From: JANMAT01 sp031359995
GTDB lineage: Bacteria; Actinomycetota; Acidimicrobiia; Acidimicrobiales; Ilumatobacteraceae
DNA length: 64,000 bases
NCBI GenBank assembly: GCA_031359995.1
Contig: JANMAT010000213.1
Location: forward strand, 1-64,000
Direction of reading: 5' to 3'
In this document: in pieces, positions 43,992-52,376 of the stretch
Position numbering within the stretch: position 1 is the first letter of the stretch
How the letters are laid out: the number at the start of each line of letters is the position of its first letter
Notes under the pieces: model-generated
The model's database searches: none
The model's input: the letters and a program-made list of their open reading frames with translations, nothing else
Told to the model about the DNA's origin: nothing
Made by a program: the position numbers and the translations under genes

Positions 43992-45942
43992 GTCGGTCGG
44001 CCAACCGGTCGAGCGGTGCGGTGCCCACGCCCGTCGCCAGCGCGGCGTGCACCGCTTCCTGCGCCCGCTCCAGGGGCAGCGGTACCGGCAGACCCCACCC
44101 CTCCTGACCGACGAGCACGGCGAGGGCCGGGGCCAACGCCACCAGGGCGTCGGGCGACGCCGTGGCGGCGACGAGCGCATCCCACCGGCGGCGGACGGCG
44201 GCGAAGTGCTCGCCGGCCAGCGGCCGCAGATCGAGCGGCTCGCCGTCGAGATCGTCGAGGGCGCCGAGCGCGGCCCAGCCCGCCGGTGGCACCCACGCCC
44301 CGGCCGAGCTGCGACGCAGGCGACCATCGACCAGGGCACCGTCCACGGCCACTGCGGCCACACGCCAGCGGTGCACCGCTCCCGTACGGCGATCGGTCAC
44401 GGCCAGCGGGCCTTCGGCGGTGCGCCGGATGCCGTCGTCGTGCCACTCGGGTGCCTCGACGACGTCCCACGCCGGGGCCACGTCGGGCAACGACCGGCCA
44501 CTGGCCAGGGTCACCATGGCCGCCGCCGCCACCTGCGCCGGGGACCCGGCCAGTGCGGCCACGTGACGCTTCCACACCTGACCCCCGGTGCCCTGTCCGG
44601 CGTCGTTCGACGATGCGGTGTCGAGCACGCGGAGGAACTCGGCGACGGGCGGTTCGGTGCCGAGCTGGGCCAGACGGTCCATGCAGTGCGCGGCGTGGCG
44701 CATGACCTGCAGCGTCTCGATGCCGGCCAGGTCCCAGAAGAACCAGCCGCAGCTCGTGTACATGGCCATCGCCTCACGCTGCGACTCGAGCAGCGTGAGG
44801 GCGACCACGGGGTTGGCGCCGGGCACGAGATGGCGGTCGCAGAAGTCCTGGCGCTGCGACGGGTCGAGCACGACGCGCACGTAGTCGTCGCGCGCCGCCC
44901 ACGGGTCGAGCAGCACGGCAGCGCCGCGGGTCTCGAAGATGCGGGCGGCGTGGTCGCGCAGCAGATCGAGCGCCTGGCGCAACGGTGCCCGCCAGCGTTG
45001 GTTGGCGTCGGGCAGCCCGCCGGTGGAGCAGCCGCAGTCGCCTTTCCACCGACCGACGCCGTGGGCACAGCTCCACGCGCTCTCGTGCACCGCCGCGGGG
45101 GTGGTGGGCGGGTGCTCGCGCAGCCAGGCGGCCAGCGCGCCCGAGGCCACGCCATGGGCCGGCGCCGCCACCGTGAACGCGTAGGCGATGGCCCGCTCGG
45201 TGAACTTGTGGTGGTGGCCGAACGTCTCTCCGTCGGTGGCCACCACGACCACACCGTCATCGGCCCCCGACCCGGCCCGCTGCACCAGGGTGTCGCCCGA
45301 GCGCAGCGCCGCGCCGAACGCGACGTCGTGGCTCAACGGTCCGTCGTAGAACACGATTGCCATCGAACCCTTGCCGTCCGGATGATCCCAACGGTGCACG
45401 ACACCAGGTTCGGGGCGGGTGACGGCCTGGTAGGGCGACAGGATCGTGTACTGCACGCCCTCTTCGACGCAGATGGCGAGCACGTCGTCGTTCACGGCCG
45501 TCTCGGGCAACCAGATGCCTTCGGGTTCGCGCCCGAAGCGGTGGCGGAAGGCGGCCTGACCCCAACGGATCTCGGTGCGCACGTCGCGCGGATCGGCCAG
45601 CGGCAGGATCACGTGGTGGTAGGGCTGGGCGATGGCCCCGCCACCGACGCGGTCACCGGCGACCATGCGCTGCAGCGTGGCCGGCGCGTGGCGGGCGAGC
45701 CACGTGTCGAGCGTCGGCCCCACGTTGAACGAGATGAGCTCGTAGTTGTTGACGATGTCGACGACGCGGCCTTCGTGGTCCATGAGGCGTGCGGCCCCGT
45801 TGGGCCGGTAGCACTCGGCGTCGATGCGCTCGTTCCAGTCGTGCGACGGGGCCGCCGACGGCTCCACCGGCATGGCCTCGGTCCAGGGGTCGTGGCGGGG
45901 CGGTTGGTAGAAGTGACCGTGCACCACGACTCGGGGAGACAT
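43942..45942 (-). CDS. Glycoside hydrolase family 57 protein with DUF3536
   Basis: A 666-aa cytosolic GH57 enzyme. The N-terminal catalytic barrel shows VVVHGHFYQPPR (motif 1), AQPYHHVILPL (motif 2), IWLPETAVN (motif 3, with the expected catalytic Glu) and VATDGETFGHHHKF (motif 4, with Asp). The DUF3536 region covers the middle (SAWSCAHGVGRWKGDCGC and following). GH57 enzymes act on alpha-glucans as amylases, branching enzymes or transferases; this subgroup is not well characterised. ATG 45942 is chosen because TAAGGT lies exactly 7 nt upstream; GTG 45969 is an alternative. Neighbours galT, glgB and a GT4 support alpha-glucan work. Confidence 0.88.
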   Translation of the reverse strand: MSPRVVVHGHFYQPPRHDPWTEAMPVEPSAAPSHDWNERIDAECYRPNGAARLMDHEGRVVDIVNNYELISFNVGPTLDTWLARHAPATLQRMVAGDRVGGGAIAQPYHHVILPLADPRDVRTEIRWGQAAFRHRFGREPEGIWLPETAVNDDVLAICVEEGVQYTILSPYQAVTRPEPGVVHRWDHPDGKGSMAIVFYDGPLSHDVAFGAALRSGDTLVQRAGSGADDGVVVVATDGETFGHHHKFTERAIAYAFTVAAPAHGVASGALAAWLREHPPTTPAAVHESAWSCAHGVGRWKGDCGCSTGGLPDANQRWRAPLRQALDLLRDHAARIFETRGAAVLLDPWAARDDYVRVVLDPSQRQDFCDRHLVPGANPVVALTLLESQREAMAMYTSCGWFFWDLAGIETLQVMRHAAHCMDRLAQLGTEPPVAEFLRVLDTASSNDAGQGTGGQVWKRHVAALAGSPAQVAAAAMVTLASGRSLPDVAPAWDVVEAPEWHDDGIRRTAEGPLAVTDRRTGAVHRWRVAAVAVDGALVDGRLRRSSAGAWVPPAGWAALGALDDLDGEPLDLRPLAGEHFAAVRRRWDALVAATASPDALVALAPALAVLVGQEGWGLPVPLPLERAQEAVHAALATGVGTAPLDRLADRLNLAWPPSRPGGPPAP

Positions 45943-45949
45943 CGGATGC

Positions 45950-45955
45950 ACCTTA
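45950..45955 (-). promoter_or_regulatory. -10 hexamer of the GH57 gene
   Basis: TAAGGT on the minus strand, 7 nt before ATG 45942. Confidence 0.4.
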
Positions 45956-46004
45956 GGAGCCGCGTTCACCCTTTCGCTCGGTCACCACCACCACCGGACC
46001 GTTC

Positions 46005-46051
46005 CGGACACGAACGAGACAGATGCGGGCCCCGAGGTGCGGGCGTGTCCG
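46005..46051. repeat. Related hairpin element with CGGACACG / CGTGTCCG ends
   Basis: A 47-bp element starting CGGACACG and ending CGTGTCCG (8-bp perfect terminal inverted repeat), with an interior unrelated to the two 38-bp elements nearby. It lies 25 bp to the left of the first of these. Confidence 0.55.
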
Positions 46052-46056
46052 GGTCT

Positions 46057-46120
46057 GACGATCACCGCAGTTTCTCGGACACGTTGAAGCCACATGTGGC
46101 TCGGACGTGTCCGCGAACGG
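46057..46120 (+). repeat. Left copy of a 64-bp direct repeat, with palindromic core
   Basis: About 58 of 64 bases equal those at 47047-47110, exactly 990 bp away. The core (46076-46113) is CGGACACG, TTGA, the 14-bp palindrome AGCCACATGTGGCT, CGGA and CGTGTCCG, which can fold into a long hairpin. Read in frame, the first part encodes TITAVSRTR and a stop, like the last residues of the DUF559 gene, so it looks like the tail of a lost second copy. Confidence 0.85.
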
Positions 46121-46165
46121 GTGAACGGCTTCCGAACCGGCATGGCTCGTGCACACGAAGGGGAC

Positions 46166-47077
46166 ATGCACCTCGACTGCTCTGTTCTCGGGTGGGCCCG
46201 ATCCCATCACCAGCTCGTCACCCGCTCGGCCTGGACCGATGCCGGCGGCGCGTCGCGCACCTTCGACCGGGCCATCGAACGCGGCCTCCTCGTGCGGGTC
46301 GAGCGCAACGTCGCCGCCCTGGCCGGCGCCGAGATCACGCCGGTCGTCCGCATCGCCGCCGTGCTCCTGTCGCTCGACCGTCCAGCGATCGGCTCCCACC
46401 GCAGCGCGACCCACGTCTGGGGTGGGCCGCTCAGCGGCATCGATCCCGTGGACGTCCTGGTCGCCGGCCGGAGCCCGGCCACGCGTCGGACCGGGATCCT
46501 GGCGCATCGGCCGATCGACCGTCGCCACGCGCGTGGAGTGGCGCACCGCGGCATCCTCGTCACCACGCCGTTGCGTACGCTCGTCGACCTCGGTGCGGTG
46601 GCACCCGGGGCCGTGCCTCGCACCCTCGAGTCGTTCCTGATCGACGGGCACGTGTCGGTGAGCATGGTGCACCATGCTCTCGCCCGCCACCGATGCCGGG
46701 GCCGCCGGGGCATCGGACCGCTCGAGGCCGCGCTGGCCGACTACCCCCTCGGCCGCAAGCCGCCCGACAGCGTGCTCGAGACGGCCGTGGCGCGGTTGCT
46801 CCGATCGGCCGGTCTCGAGGGCTGGACGTTCCACCACGACGCCCTCGACTACCAGCTCGACTTCGCGTTCCCGGCGACGAAGGTCGCCATCGAGGTCGAC
46901 GGGTGGTCGGCCCACGCCGACCGCGCCGCGTTCGAGTCAGACCGACGGCGCGATGCCCGGCTCGCCGCCGACGGGTGGGTGGTGCTCCGCTTCACCTGGC
47001 GCCAGGTGACCCATCAGCGCGGCGAGGTGACCGCGACCGTGCGGGCGACGATCACCGCCCGTTCTCGGACACGTTGA
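46166..47077 (+). CDS. DUF559 endonuclease-like protein with AbiEi-type winged-helix N terminus
   Basis: A protein of about 303 aa. The N-terminal 55 residues (HHQLVTRSAW, AIERGLLVRVERNVAAL) match the winged helix of type IV AbiEi-family antitoxin-like proteins. The C-terminal 100 residues are a DUF559/Vsr-like nuclease fold: LDYQLDFAFPATKVAIEVDGW, SDRRRDARLAADGWVVLRFTWRQV, keeping the Asp, the E-V-D and the late Arg-Phe-Thr-W. No toxin partner gene is present. It is bracketed by a 64-bp direct repeat whose right copy contains its stop codon. ATG 46166 has AAGGGG close upstream; ATG 46142 is possible. Probably a genomic-island type accessory gene. Confidence 0.78.
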   Translation: MHLDCSVLGWARSHHQLVTRSAWTDAGGASRTFDRAIERGLLVRVERNVAALAGAEITPVVRIAAVLLSLDRPAIGSHRSATHVWGGPLSGIDPVDVLVAGRSPATRRTGILAHRPIDRRHARGVAHRGILVTTPLRTLVDLGAVAPGAVPRTLESFLIDGHVSVSMVHHALARHRCRGRRGIGPLEAALADYPLGRKPPDSVLETAVARLLRSAGLEGWTFHHDALDYQLDFAFPATKVAIEVDGWSAHADRAAFESDRRRDARLAADGWVVLRFTWRQVTHQRGEVTATVRATITARSRTR

Positions 47078-47110
47078 AGCCACATGTGGCTCGGGCGTGT
47101 CCGGGAAGGG
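47047..47110 (+). repeat. Right copy of the 64-bp direct repeat, overlapping the DUF559 stop
   Basis: Same structure as the left copy. The 38-bp palindromic core (47066-47103) has the DUF559 TGA (47075-47077) in its internal loop, so the element may double as the gene's terminator. Confidence 0.85.
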
Positions 47111-47174
47111 GGCGACTGCGCCCGGACCGACCCGAGCGCGTACGGTGCGGCCAGGGACGGCAGAGGGGGACGAC

Positions 47175-47669
47175 GTGTTGGCGAGCGAGTTGACCACGGT
47201 GGCGGCCGAAGCGGCGGAGCGTCTGATCGCCCGCAAGGAGACGGTGGCGGTGGCCGAGGGGTCGTGCGGCGGGCTGGTGTCGGCCGCGCTGCTAGCGGTG
47301 CCCGGCGCGTCGGCGTACTACGTGGGTGGCACGGTGATCTACACGCTCGCCGCCAGCCGGGCCCTGATCGCCGGCGCCGTGCCGGTGCCGGCGAACCTGC
47401 GCGGCGCGACCGAGCCGTTCGCCCGGTACCTCGCCGAGTCGATCTGCATCCGGCTCGAGACCACGTGGGGCATCGGCGAAGGCGGCGCAGCCGGACCGAG
47501 CGGGAACCGGTACGGCGACCCCTCCGGCCACGCCTGGTTCGCGGTCCACGGCCCCGCACCGGCCACCCGCCACCTGCTCACCGGCGACGACGACCGCGCC
47601 CGCAACATGGAGGCTTTCGCCACCGCCGCACTGCGGTTGTTCGTCGATCAGCTCGACGCCGCGACCTGA
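47175..47669 (+). CDS. CinA C-terminal domain protein (nicotinamide-nucleotide amidase type)
   Basis: A 164-aa single-domain protein of the CinA C-terminal (PncC) family, which deamidates NMN to nicotinate mononucleotide in NAD recycling. It shows TVAVAEGSCGGLVSAALL (about 26-43), where family members have AESCTGGL with the catalytic Ser, then VPGASAYYVGGTVIYT and GIGEGGAAGPSGNRYGDPSGHAW. The Ser-Cys order is swapped (EGSCGG), and the C-terminal G-x-AGP is kept, so activity is likely but not certain. GTG 47175 follows AGAGGGGG. A TACGGT at 47141 may be its promoter. Confidence 0.78.
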   Translation: MLASELTTVAAEAAERLIARKETVAVAEGSCGGLVSAALLAVPGASAYYVGGTVIYTLAASRALIAGAVPVPANLRGATEPFARYLAESICIRLETTWGIGEGGAAGPSGNRYGDPSGHAWFAVHGPAPATRHLLTGDDDRARNMEAFATAALRLFVDQLDAAT

Positions 47670-47682
47670 GCGAAACGGCCGG

Positions 47683-47985
47683 TCAGGCGAGCTGGCGCAC
47701 CAGCGCGGTCACGGCCGCGCCGAGCACGATCACCACGGGCAGCGGCGCTCGCCGGTAGGCGGCCACGGCGGCCACCCCCACGCCGGGCACGCGCGCGTCG
47801 AGCACGAGGTGGCGATCGGTCACGAACGTGTTCACGGCGATCAACGCCGGCAGCAGCGCGGCGGGCAGCAGATCGATGCACGCCTGCAGCCGGGGCGGGA
47901 CGCGGCGGCCCCCGAGGGCCACGATGCCGAGCGCCTTCAACAGGTACGAGCCGGCGCCGATGGCCAGCACCGTCCACCAGCTCAC
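47683..47985 (-). CDS. azlD: AzlD-type small subunit of branched-chain amino acid exporter
   Basis: A 100-aa protein with three to four hydrophobic segments, starting SWWTVLAIGAGSYLLKALGIVALGG and carrying a central LLPAALLPALIAV. Size, hydrophobicity and position directly after azlC (GTGA overlap) identify the AzlD partner. With AzlC it exports branched-chain amino acids or analogues. GTG 47985 is the coupled start. Confidence 0.85.
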   Translation of the reverse strand: MSWWTVLAIGAGSYLLKALGIVALGGRRVPPRLQACIDLLPAALLPALIAVNTFVTDRHLVLDARVPGVGVAAVAAYRRAPLPVVIVLGAAVTALVRQLA

Positions 47986-48686
47986 GACACCACCGTCGCC
48001 GGGTCGGGTCGCAAGCCGATGAGCACCGCCAGCGCGGCGATCAGGATCGGGGCCCCCGTCGGCAGCACGGGCGAGAGCACCAACGCCCCGGCGCCCCCGA
48101 GCAGCGCGGTGGCGCGGCCGCCCCGCTTGGCCAGGTGGGGCACGAGCAGCGCCACGAACCCGGCGGGGAAGGCGGCGTCGAGGCCGAGGCGCTGCGGATC
48201 GCCGAGCTTGTCGCCGAGCAGCACGCCCACCAACGTGCCGAGGTTCCAGCACACGAAGATGCCGAGGCCGGTGGCCCAGAACGCGTGGATGCGACCCTTG
48301 TGGTCGGGTTGGGCCAACGACATCGCCGTCGATTCGTCGATCACGAACTGGGCCGCCACCGCCCGACGGGCGCGAGAGCCGCCGAGCACCGGCGCCATGG
48401 CCAGGCCGTAGACCGTGTTGCGGGCGGCCAGCAGGAGCGCGCTGCCCACTGCGGCCAGCGGCGAACCACCGGCCTGCAGCACGCTCACCGCCGCGAACTG
48501 CGACGCCCCCGTGAACACGAGCAGGCTCATGGCGCAGGCCTGCGCCTGGGTCAGCCCGGCCTGCAGGGCGAGCACGCCGAAGCTCACGGCGTACGAGCCG
48601 ACGGCCAACGCCAGCAGCAGGCTGGCGGCGATGGGTGAGCTCGCCTCGGGAGCCGACTCCGGGGTCGACGGAGCATCGCTCGTCAT
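47982..48686 (-). CDS. azlC: AzlC-type branched-chain amino acid exporter large subunit
   Basis: A 234-aa protein with about six hydrophobic segments. Family marks are SLLVFTGASQFAAVSVL, LLLAARNTVYGLAMAP and FVIDESTAMSLAQ (the D-E-S turn). Together with AzlD it forms the LIV-E type exporter. The N-terminal 20 residues are acidic/Ser/Pro-rich and cytoplasmic. Gap of 40 bp to glgB upstream on the same strand. Confidence 0.88.
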   Translation of the reverse strand: MTSDAPSTPESAPEASSPIAASLLLALAVGSYAVSFGVLALQAGLTQAQACAMSLLVFTGASQFAAVSVLQAGGSPLAAVGSALLLAARNTVYGLAMAPVLGGSRARRAVAAQFVIDESTAMSLAQPDHKGRIHAFWATGLGIFVCWNLGTLVGVLLGDKLGDPQRLGLDAAFPAGFVALLVPHLAKRGGRATALLGGAGALVLSPVLPTGAPILIAALAVLIGLRPDPATVVS

Positions 48687-48726
48687 GGGGACGTGATGGT
48701 CACCGACGCGGCGCGGGCGCGCCGGA

Positions 48727-50583
48727 TCATTCGCCGGCGCCGAGCCAGATCACGCTCATGGGCGGCAGCGACAGCCGCGCCGACGCGGCCTGGCCGTGCC
48801 AGCCCATGCGCTCGGCCTCGACCCCGGGCACACCGCCGTAGCCGGACCCACCGAAGCGGGGATCGTCGGTGTTGAGCAGGCAGTGCCACCAGCCGACCCA
48901 CGGCAGGCCGATCACGTAGTCGTCACGCGGCACCGGGGTCATGTTGGCGATGCACACCACGACCTGGCGCGAGTCGTTCGACCACCGCAGGAACGCGTAC
49001 ACCGAGCGCTCCATGTCGTCGGCCTCGAGCCACTGGAAGCCGGCCGGCTCGTGGCTGCGCTGGTAGAGCGCGGGCCACGCCTCGGCGGTGTGGTTGAGCG
49101 AGTGGATGAGCTGGCGCACGCCGCGGTGGCTCTCGCCGTCGAGCGCGGCCCAGTCGACCCCGCGTTCCACGCTCCACTCGCCCCACTGGGCGATCTCGCC
49201 ACCCATGAACAGCAGCGGGGCGCCCGGGTAGGCCCACAGCCAGCCGTACAGGGCGCGCAGGTTGGCGAACTTCTGCCACTCGTCGCCCGCCATCTTGTTG
49301 AGCAGCGAGCCCTTGCCGTGCACGACCTCGTCGTGCGACAGCGGGAGCACGAACCGCTCGGAGAACGCGTACAGAAGACCGAAGGTGAGGTCGCGGTGGT
49401 GCCACCGCCGGTGCACCGGATCGTGGGCGAGGTAGCCCAACGTGTCGTGCATCCACCCCATGTTCCACTTGTGGGTGAAGCCGAGCCCGCCGTAGTGCAC
49501 GGGCTGGGTCACCTGGGGCCACGCGGTCGACTCCTCGGCGATGGTGAGCACCCCGGGGTGCTCCCCGTGCACCACCGTGTTCAGCTCCTTCATGAACGCG
49601 ATGGCTTCCAGGTTCTCGCGACCGCCGTACTGGTTCGGCACCCACTCGCCTGCTTCGCGCGAGTAGTCGAGGTAGAGCATGGAGGCGACGGCGTCGACGC
49701 GGAGCCCGTCGATGTGGAACTCCTCGAGCCAGTAGAGCGCGTTGGCGACGAGGAAGTTCCGGATCTCGTGGCGCCCGTAGTTGAACACGAGCGTGCCCCA
49801 GTCGGGGTGCTCGCCCTGCCGCGGATCGGCGTGCTCGTAGAGCGCGGTGCCGTCGAAGCGCGCCAACGCCCAGTCGTCCTTGGGGAAGTGGGCCGGCACC
49901 CAGTCGACGATCACGCCGATGCCGCGCCCGTGCAGCACGTCGACCAGGTAGCGCAGGTCGTCGGGGGTGCCCCAGCGAGCCGTGGGCGCGTAGTAGCCGG
50001 TGACCTGGTAGCCCCACGACCCGGTGTAGGGGTGCTCGGCCACGGGCATGAGCTCGACGTGGGTGAAGCCGAGCTCGGCGACGTAGTCGGCCAACGGCTC
50101 GGCCATGTCGCGGTAACCGAGCCCCGGCCGCCACGAGCCGATGTGGAGCTCGTAGATGCGCAGCGGCTGGCCCACGGCCTGGCGCGCCGCCCGGCGACCC
50201 ATCCACACCGCGTCGTCCCAGACGTGCGCGGCCGGCGCGACGACGATGCTGGCGTTGGCCGGCGGCGCTTCGCACCGTCGGGCCATCGGGTCGGCCCGCA
50301 GGGCGACGGTGCCCCACGCGTCGCGTATGGCGAACTTGTAACAAGCGCCGATGCCTGCGCCACGAGCGACGCCGGCCCAGATGCCCGACACGCCCTGGGG
50401 CTGCAGCGGGTCGGCGTCGGTTTGCCACCCGTTCCAGTCACCGACGACGGAGATCTCCTGGGCGTTGGGCGCCCACACCGCGAAGCGCACGCCATCGGGT
50501 ACGAGCGAGGCACCGAGGACGTCCCACAAGCGGTGGTGCCGGCCTTCGCCGAACAGGTACAGGTCCATCTCGCCGAGCAACAT
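48727..50583 (-). CDS. glgB: 1,4-alpha-glucan branching enzyme
   Basis: Makes alpha-1,6 branches in glycogen. The 618-aa protein has an N-terminal CBM48 domain (VRFAVWAPNAQEISVVGDWNGW) and a GH13 barrel: VIVDWVPAHFPKD, DGLRVDAVASMLYLDY (nucleophile Asp), TIAEESTAWP (acid/base Glu) and LPLSHDEVVHGKGSL (third Asp), ending with the all-beta C domain. It lacks the extra N1 domain of E. coli GlgB. ATG 50583 is chosen for TACGGT 8 nt upstream; ATG 50568 is an alternative. It is divergent from the OmpA-like gene. Confidence 0.94.
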   Translation of the reverse strand: MLLGEMDLYLFGEGRHHRLWDVLGASLVPDGVRFAVWAPNAQEISVVGDWNGWQTDADPLQPQGVSGIWAGVARGAGIGACYKFAIRDAWGTVALRADPMARRCEAPPANASIVVAPAAHVWDDAVWMGRRAARQAVGQPLRIYELHIGSWRPGLGYRDMAEPLADYVAELGFTHVELMPVAEHPYTGSWGYQVTGYYAPTARWGTPDDLRYLVDVLHGRGIGVIVDWVPAHFPKDDWALARFDGTALYEHADPRQGEHPDWGTLVFNYGRHEIRNFLVANALYWLEEFHIDGLRVDAVASMLYLDYSREAGEWVPNQYGGRENLEAIAFMKELNTVVHGEHPGVLTIAEESTAWPQVTQPVHYGGLGFTHKWNMGWMHDTLGYLAHDPVHRRWHHRDLTFGLLYAFSERFVLPLSHDEVVHGKGSLLNKMAGDEWQKFANLRALYGWLWAYPGAPLLFMGGEIAQWGEWSVERGVDWAALDGESHRGVRQLIHSLNHTAEAWPALYQRSHEPAGFQWLEADDMERSVYAFLRWSNDSRQVVVCIANMTPVPRDDYVIGLPWVGWWHCLLNTDDPRFGGSGYGGVPGVEAERMGWHGQAASARLSLPPMSVIWLGAGE

Positions 50584-50591
50584 GACGGGGC

Positions 50592-50597
50592 ACCGTA
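50592..50597 (-). promoter_or_regulatory. -10 hexamer of glgB
   Basis: TACGGT on the minus strand, 8 nt before ATG 50583. Confidence 0.4.
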
Positions 50598-50785
50598 GCG
50601 GAGCGTCACCGGGTGACTCGGTTGCGTGCTCCCAATCCAGAAAACCGCCCAACATGACCCGTTCTTGAGTGGCGTCCCGTGCTCACGCTCCGACAGGTCA
50701 GGCAACATCAGAGCGTGTCGAGACGGACGGCACACGGGCACCGCCGGCGGCATCGGACGGTCGCCCTGGGCGAGGAGACCTGATC

Positions 50786-52324
50786 GTGGGCGAGGACGGC
50801 ATGGAAGCGGTTCACAGCACGAACGGCTGGAGTGCGCCGGCGGCGCCTCCGGCGGACGGGCGGCGCATGACGCTGGCGCCCGGCCAGACCCTGGCGGTTC
50901 CCCAGCCCCAGCGGCTGCTCGCCACGCCACCGCAACGTGTCGTGGCCGACGCGGTGCCGCTCGACGTCGAGGCGCTCGAGCACGCCGCCCAGCACGCCCG
51001 TCACCGCACGGTCACCCCCGAGTCGTTCGACACGCGGTCGGGACCGTCCACCGCCGAGCTCCTCACCCTCGACCCGACGCCGTTGCCGGCGACCCCCCAC
51101 GTGGCACCGGCCATGCCGGCCCTGGCCGGAGGCATCGCGTTCGACGACGACCTCGACGCCACCCTCGACCTGTTCGCGCCGGTCGCCGGGACCACCGTCG
51201 TCGGGACCAACGTCGCCGGTGCTGCCGTCGTCGACGCCAGGGTCGCGGCCACCTCGGTCGCCGGGCCCGGCCGCGCCGGCAACGCGCCGGCCACGACCGA
51301 CCTCGCGGCGGCCGCGCTGTCGTCGATGTCGTCCACCCGCAGCACGCTGGCCGTTGCGCCCCGGCCCGCGGTGCTCACGCCGCTCACCACCGCCGCCGAC
51401 GCCGATGCCGCCGCCCACACCGTGGCGGCCCTCGACCTCGCACCCCCGCGCCGGCGGCCGGCGGCCACACTGGTGGGTGCCGTGCTCGCCTTCGCCGGCG
51501 TCAGCGTGGGCACCGCCATGTGGGTGCAGCAGCACCGGGCCACGCCCAGCGCGGCGCCCGTCGCCACCGTCAGCACCTCCGTGCCGGTGACCACGGCGGC
51601 CCCGGCCATCGCCGGCCCGGCCACCACCACGCCCGTCGTCGCCACGGCGAGCCCGGCCCCCCCGCCGCCCAGCACCGCCGTCGCCGTCACCCAGGCCATC
51701 ACGCCGGCCAGCTCCCTGCCCGCCACCACCGAGGCGCCGGCCACCACGGTGGCCGAGCCGGCCACCACCACCGCCACCTCGGTGCTCGGCACCACCGTGC
51801 TGAACCGTGAGCTGCTCGACGGTCTCGGCCAAGGCACCCTCACCGGTGGGCAGGCGTGGCCCAAGGCCTCCTTCGTCGAAGGCAGGATCGTGCTCACCGG
51901 CGTCGTGCCCAGCGAACAGGACCAGGCGGTGGCCGTCGCCACCGCCGGCGGGCTGCTCACCCCGGATGCGGTGGTGAACCAGCTCACGATCGACCCGTCG
52001 GCCCAGTCGGTCCGCTACCTGATCGTCGCGCTGTTCGACAACCCGATGTTCGACCGCGGATCGTCGAAGATCCGCAAGGACAGCGAGCCGGTCTTCGAGC
52101 TGTGGGCCCAGCGGCTGCGGCAGAAGGTTGGCAGCACCGTGCTCCTGCTCGCCCACGGCGACGGGGCGGGTTCAGCCGGCTCCAGCCTGGCCGTGAGCCG
52201 GGCCAAGGCCGCCGGTGCCCGGCTGCTGGCGTCCGAGGGAGTGGCCGCCGACCGGTTCCAGTCGGTGGGCACCGCCGGCGCCGCCACCGGCCCGCGGCTC
52301 GACTTCGCCGTCCCGATGCCCTGA
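50786..52324 (+). CDS. Membrane-anchored protein with BON-like and OmpA-like C-terminal domains
   Basis: About 512 aa. The first 230 residues are low-complexity, Ala/Thr/Pro-rich and cytoplasmic; one transmembrane helix follows (ATLVGAVLAFAGVSVGTAMW), then a Thr/Ala linker, a BON-like stretch (FVEGRIVLTGVVPSEQDQAVAV) and an OmpA C-like domain (FDRGSSKIRKDSEPVFELWAQRL, SSLAVSRAKAAGARLLASEGV). This order recalls mycobacterial ArfA/OmpATb. It may bind peptidoglycan. GTG 50786 follows GAGGAG by 7 nt; ATG 50801 is also possible. Function in the glycogen-gene neighbourhood is unclear. Confidence 0.72.
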   Translation: MGEDGMEAVHSTNGWSAPAAPPADGRRMTLAPGQTLAVPQPQRLLATPPQRVVADAVPLDVEALEHAAQHARHRTVTPESFDTRSGPSTAELLTLDPTPLPATPHVAPAMPALAGGIAFDDDLDATLDLFAPVAGTTVVGTNVAGAAVVDARVAATSVAGPGRAGNAPATTDLAAAALSSMSSTRSTLAVAPRPAVLTPLTTAADADAAAHTVAALDLAPPRRRPAATLVGAVLAFAGVSVGTAMWVQQHRATPSAAPVATVSTSVPVTTAAPAIAGPATTTPVVATASPAPPPPSTAVAVTQAITPASSLPATTEAPATTVAEPATTTATSVLGTTVLNRELLDGLGQGTLTGGQAWPKASFVEGRIVLTGVVPSEQDQAVAVATAGGLLTPDAVVNQLTIDPSAQSVRYLIVALFDNPMFDRGSSKIRKDSEPVFELWAQRLRQKVGSTVLLLAHGDGAGSAGSSLAVSRAKAAGARLLASEGVAADRFQSVGTAGAATGPRLDFAVPMP

Positions 52325-52362
52325 CGCGGGCACGGCCTCGGCCGCGCACCGGTCGCCCCCAC

Positions 52363-52368
52363 TAGGGT
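52363..52368 (+). promoter_or_regulatory. -10 hexamer of the GT4 gene
   Basis: TAGGGT, 8 nt before GTG 52377. Confidence 0.4.
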
Positions 52369-52376
52369 GGCCCCTC

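Noticed and set aside
46057..47110. The 64-bp repeats as attachment sites of an integrated element
   Set aside because: No integrase or excisionase lies between them and there is no tRNA gene; duplication or REP-like repeat fits better.
44047..47193. A 1048-codon plus-strand frame over GH57 and DUF559
   Set aside because: Antisense or out of frame to recognised genes; long open frames are expected by chance at this GC content.
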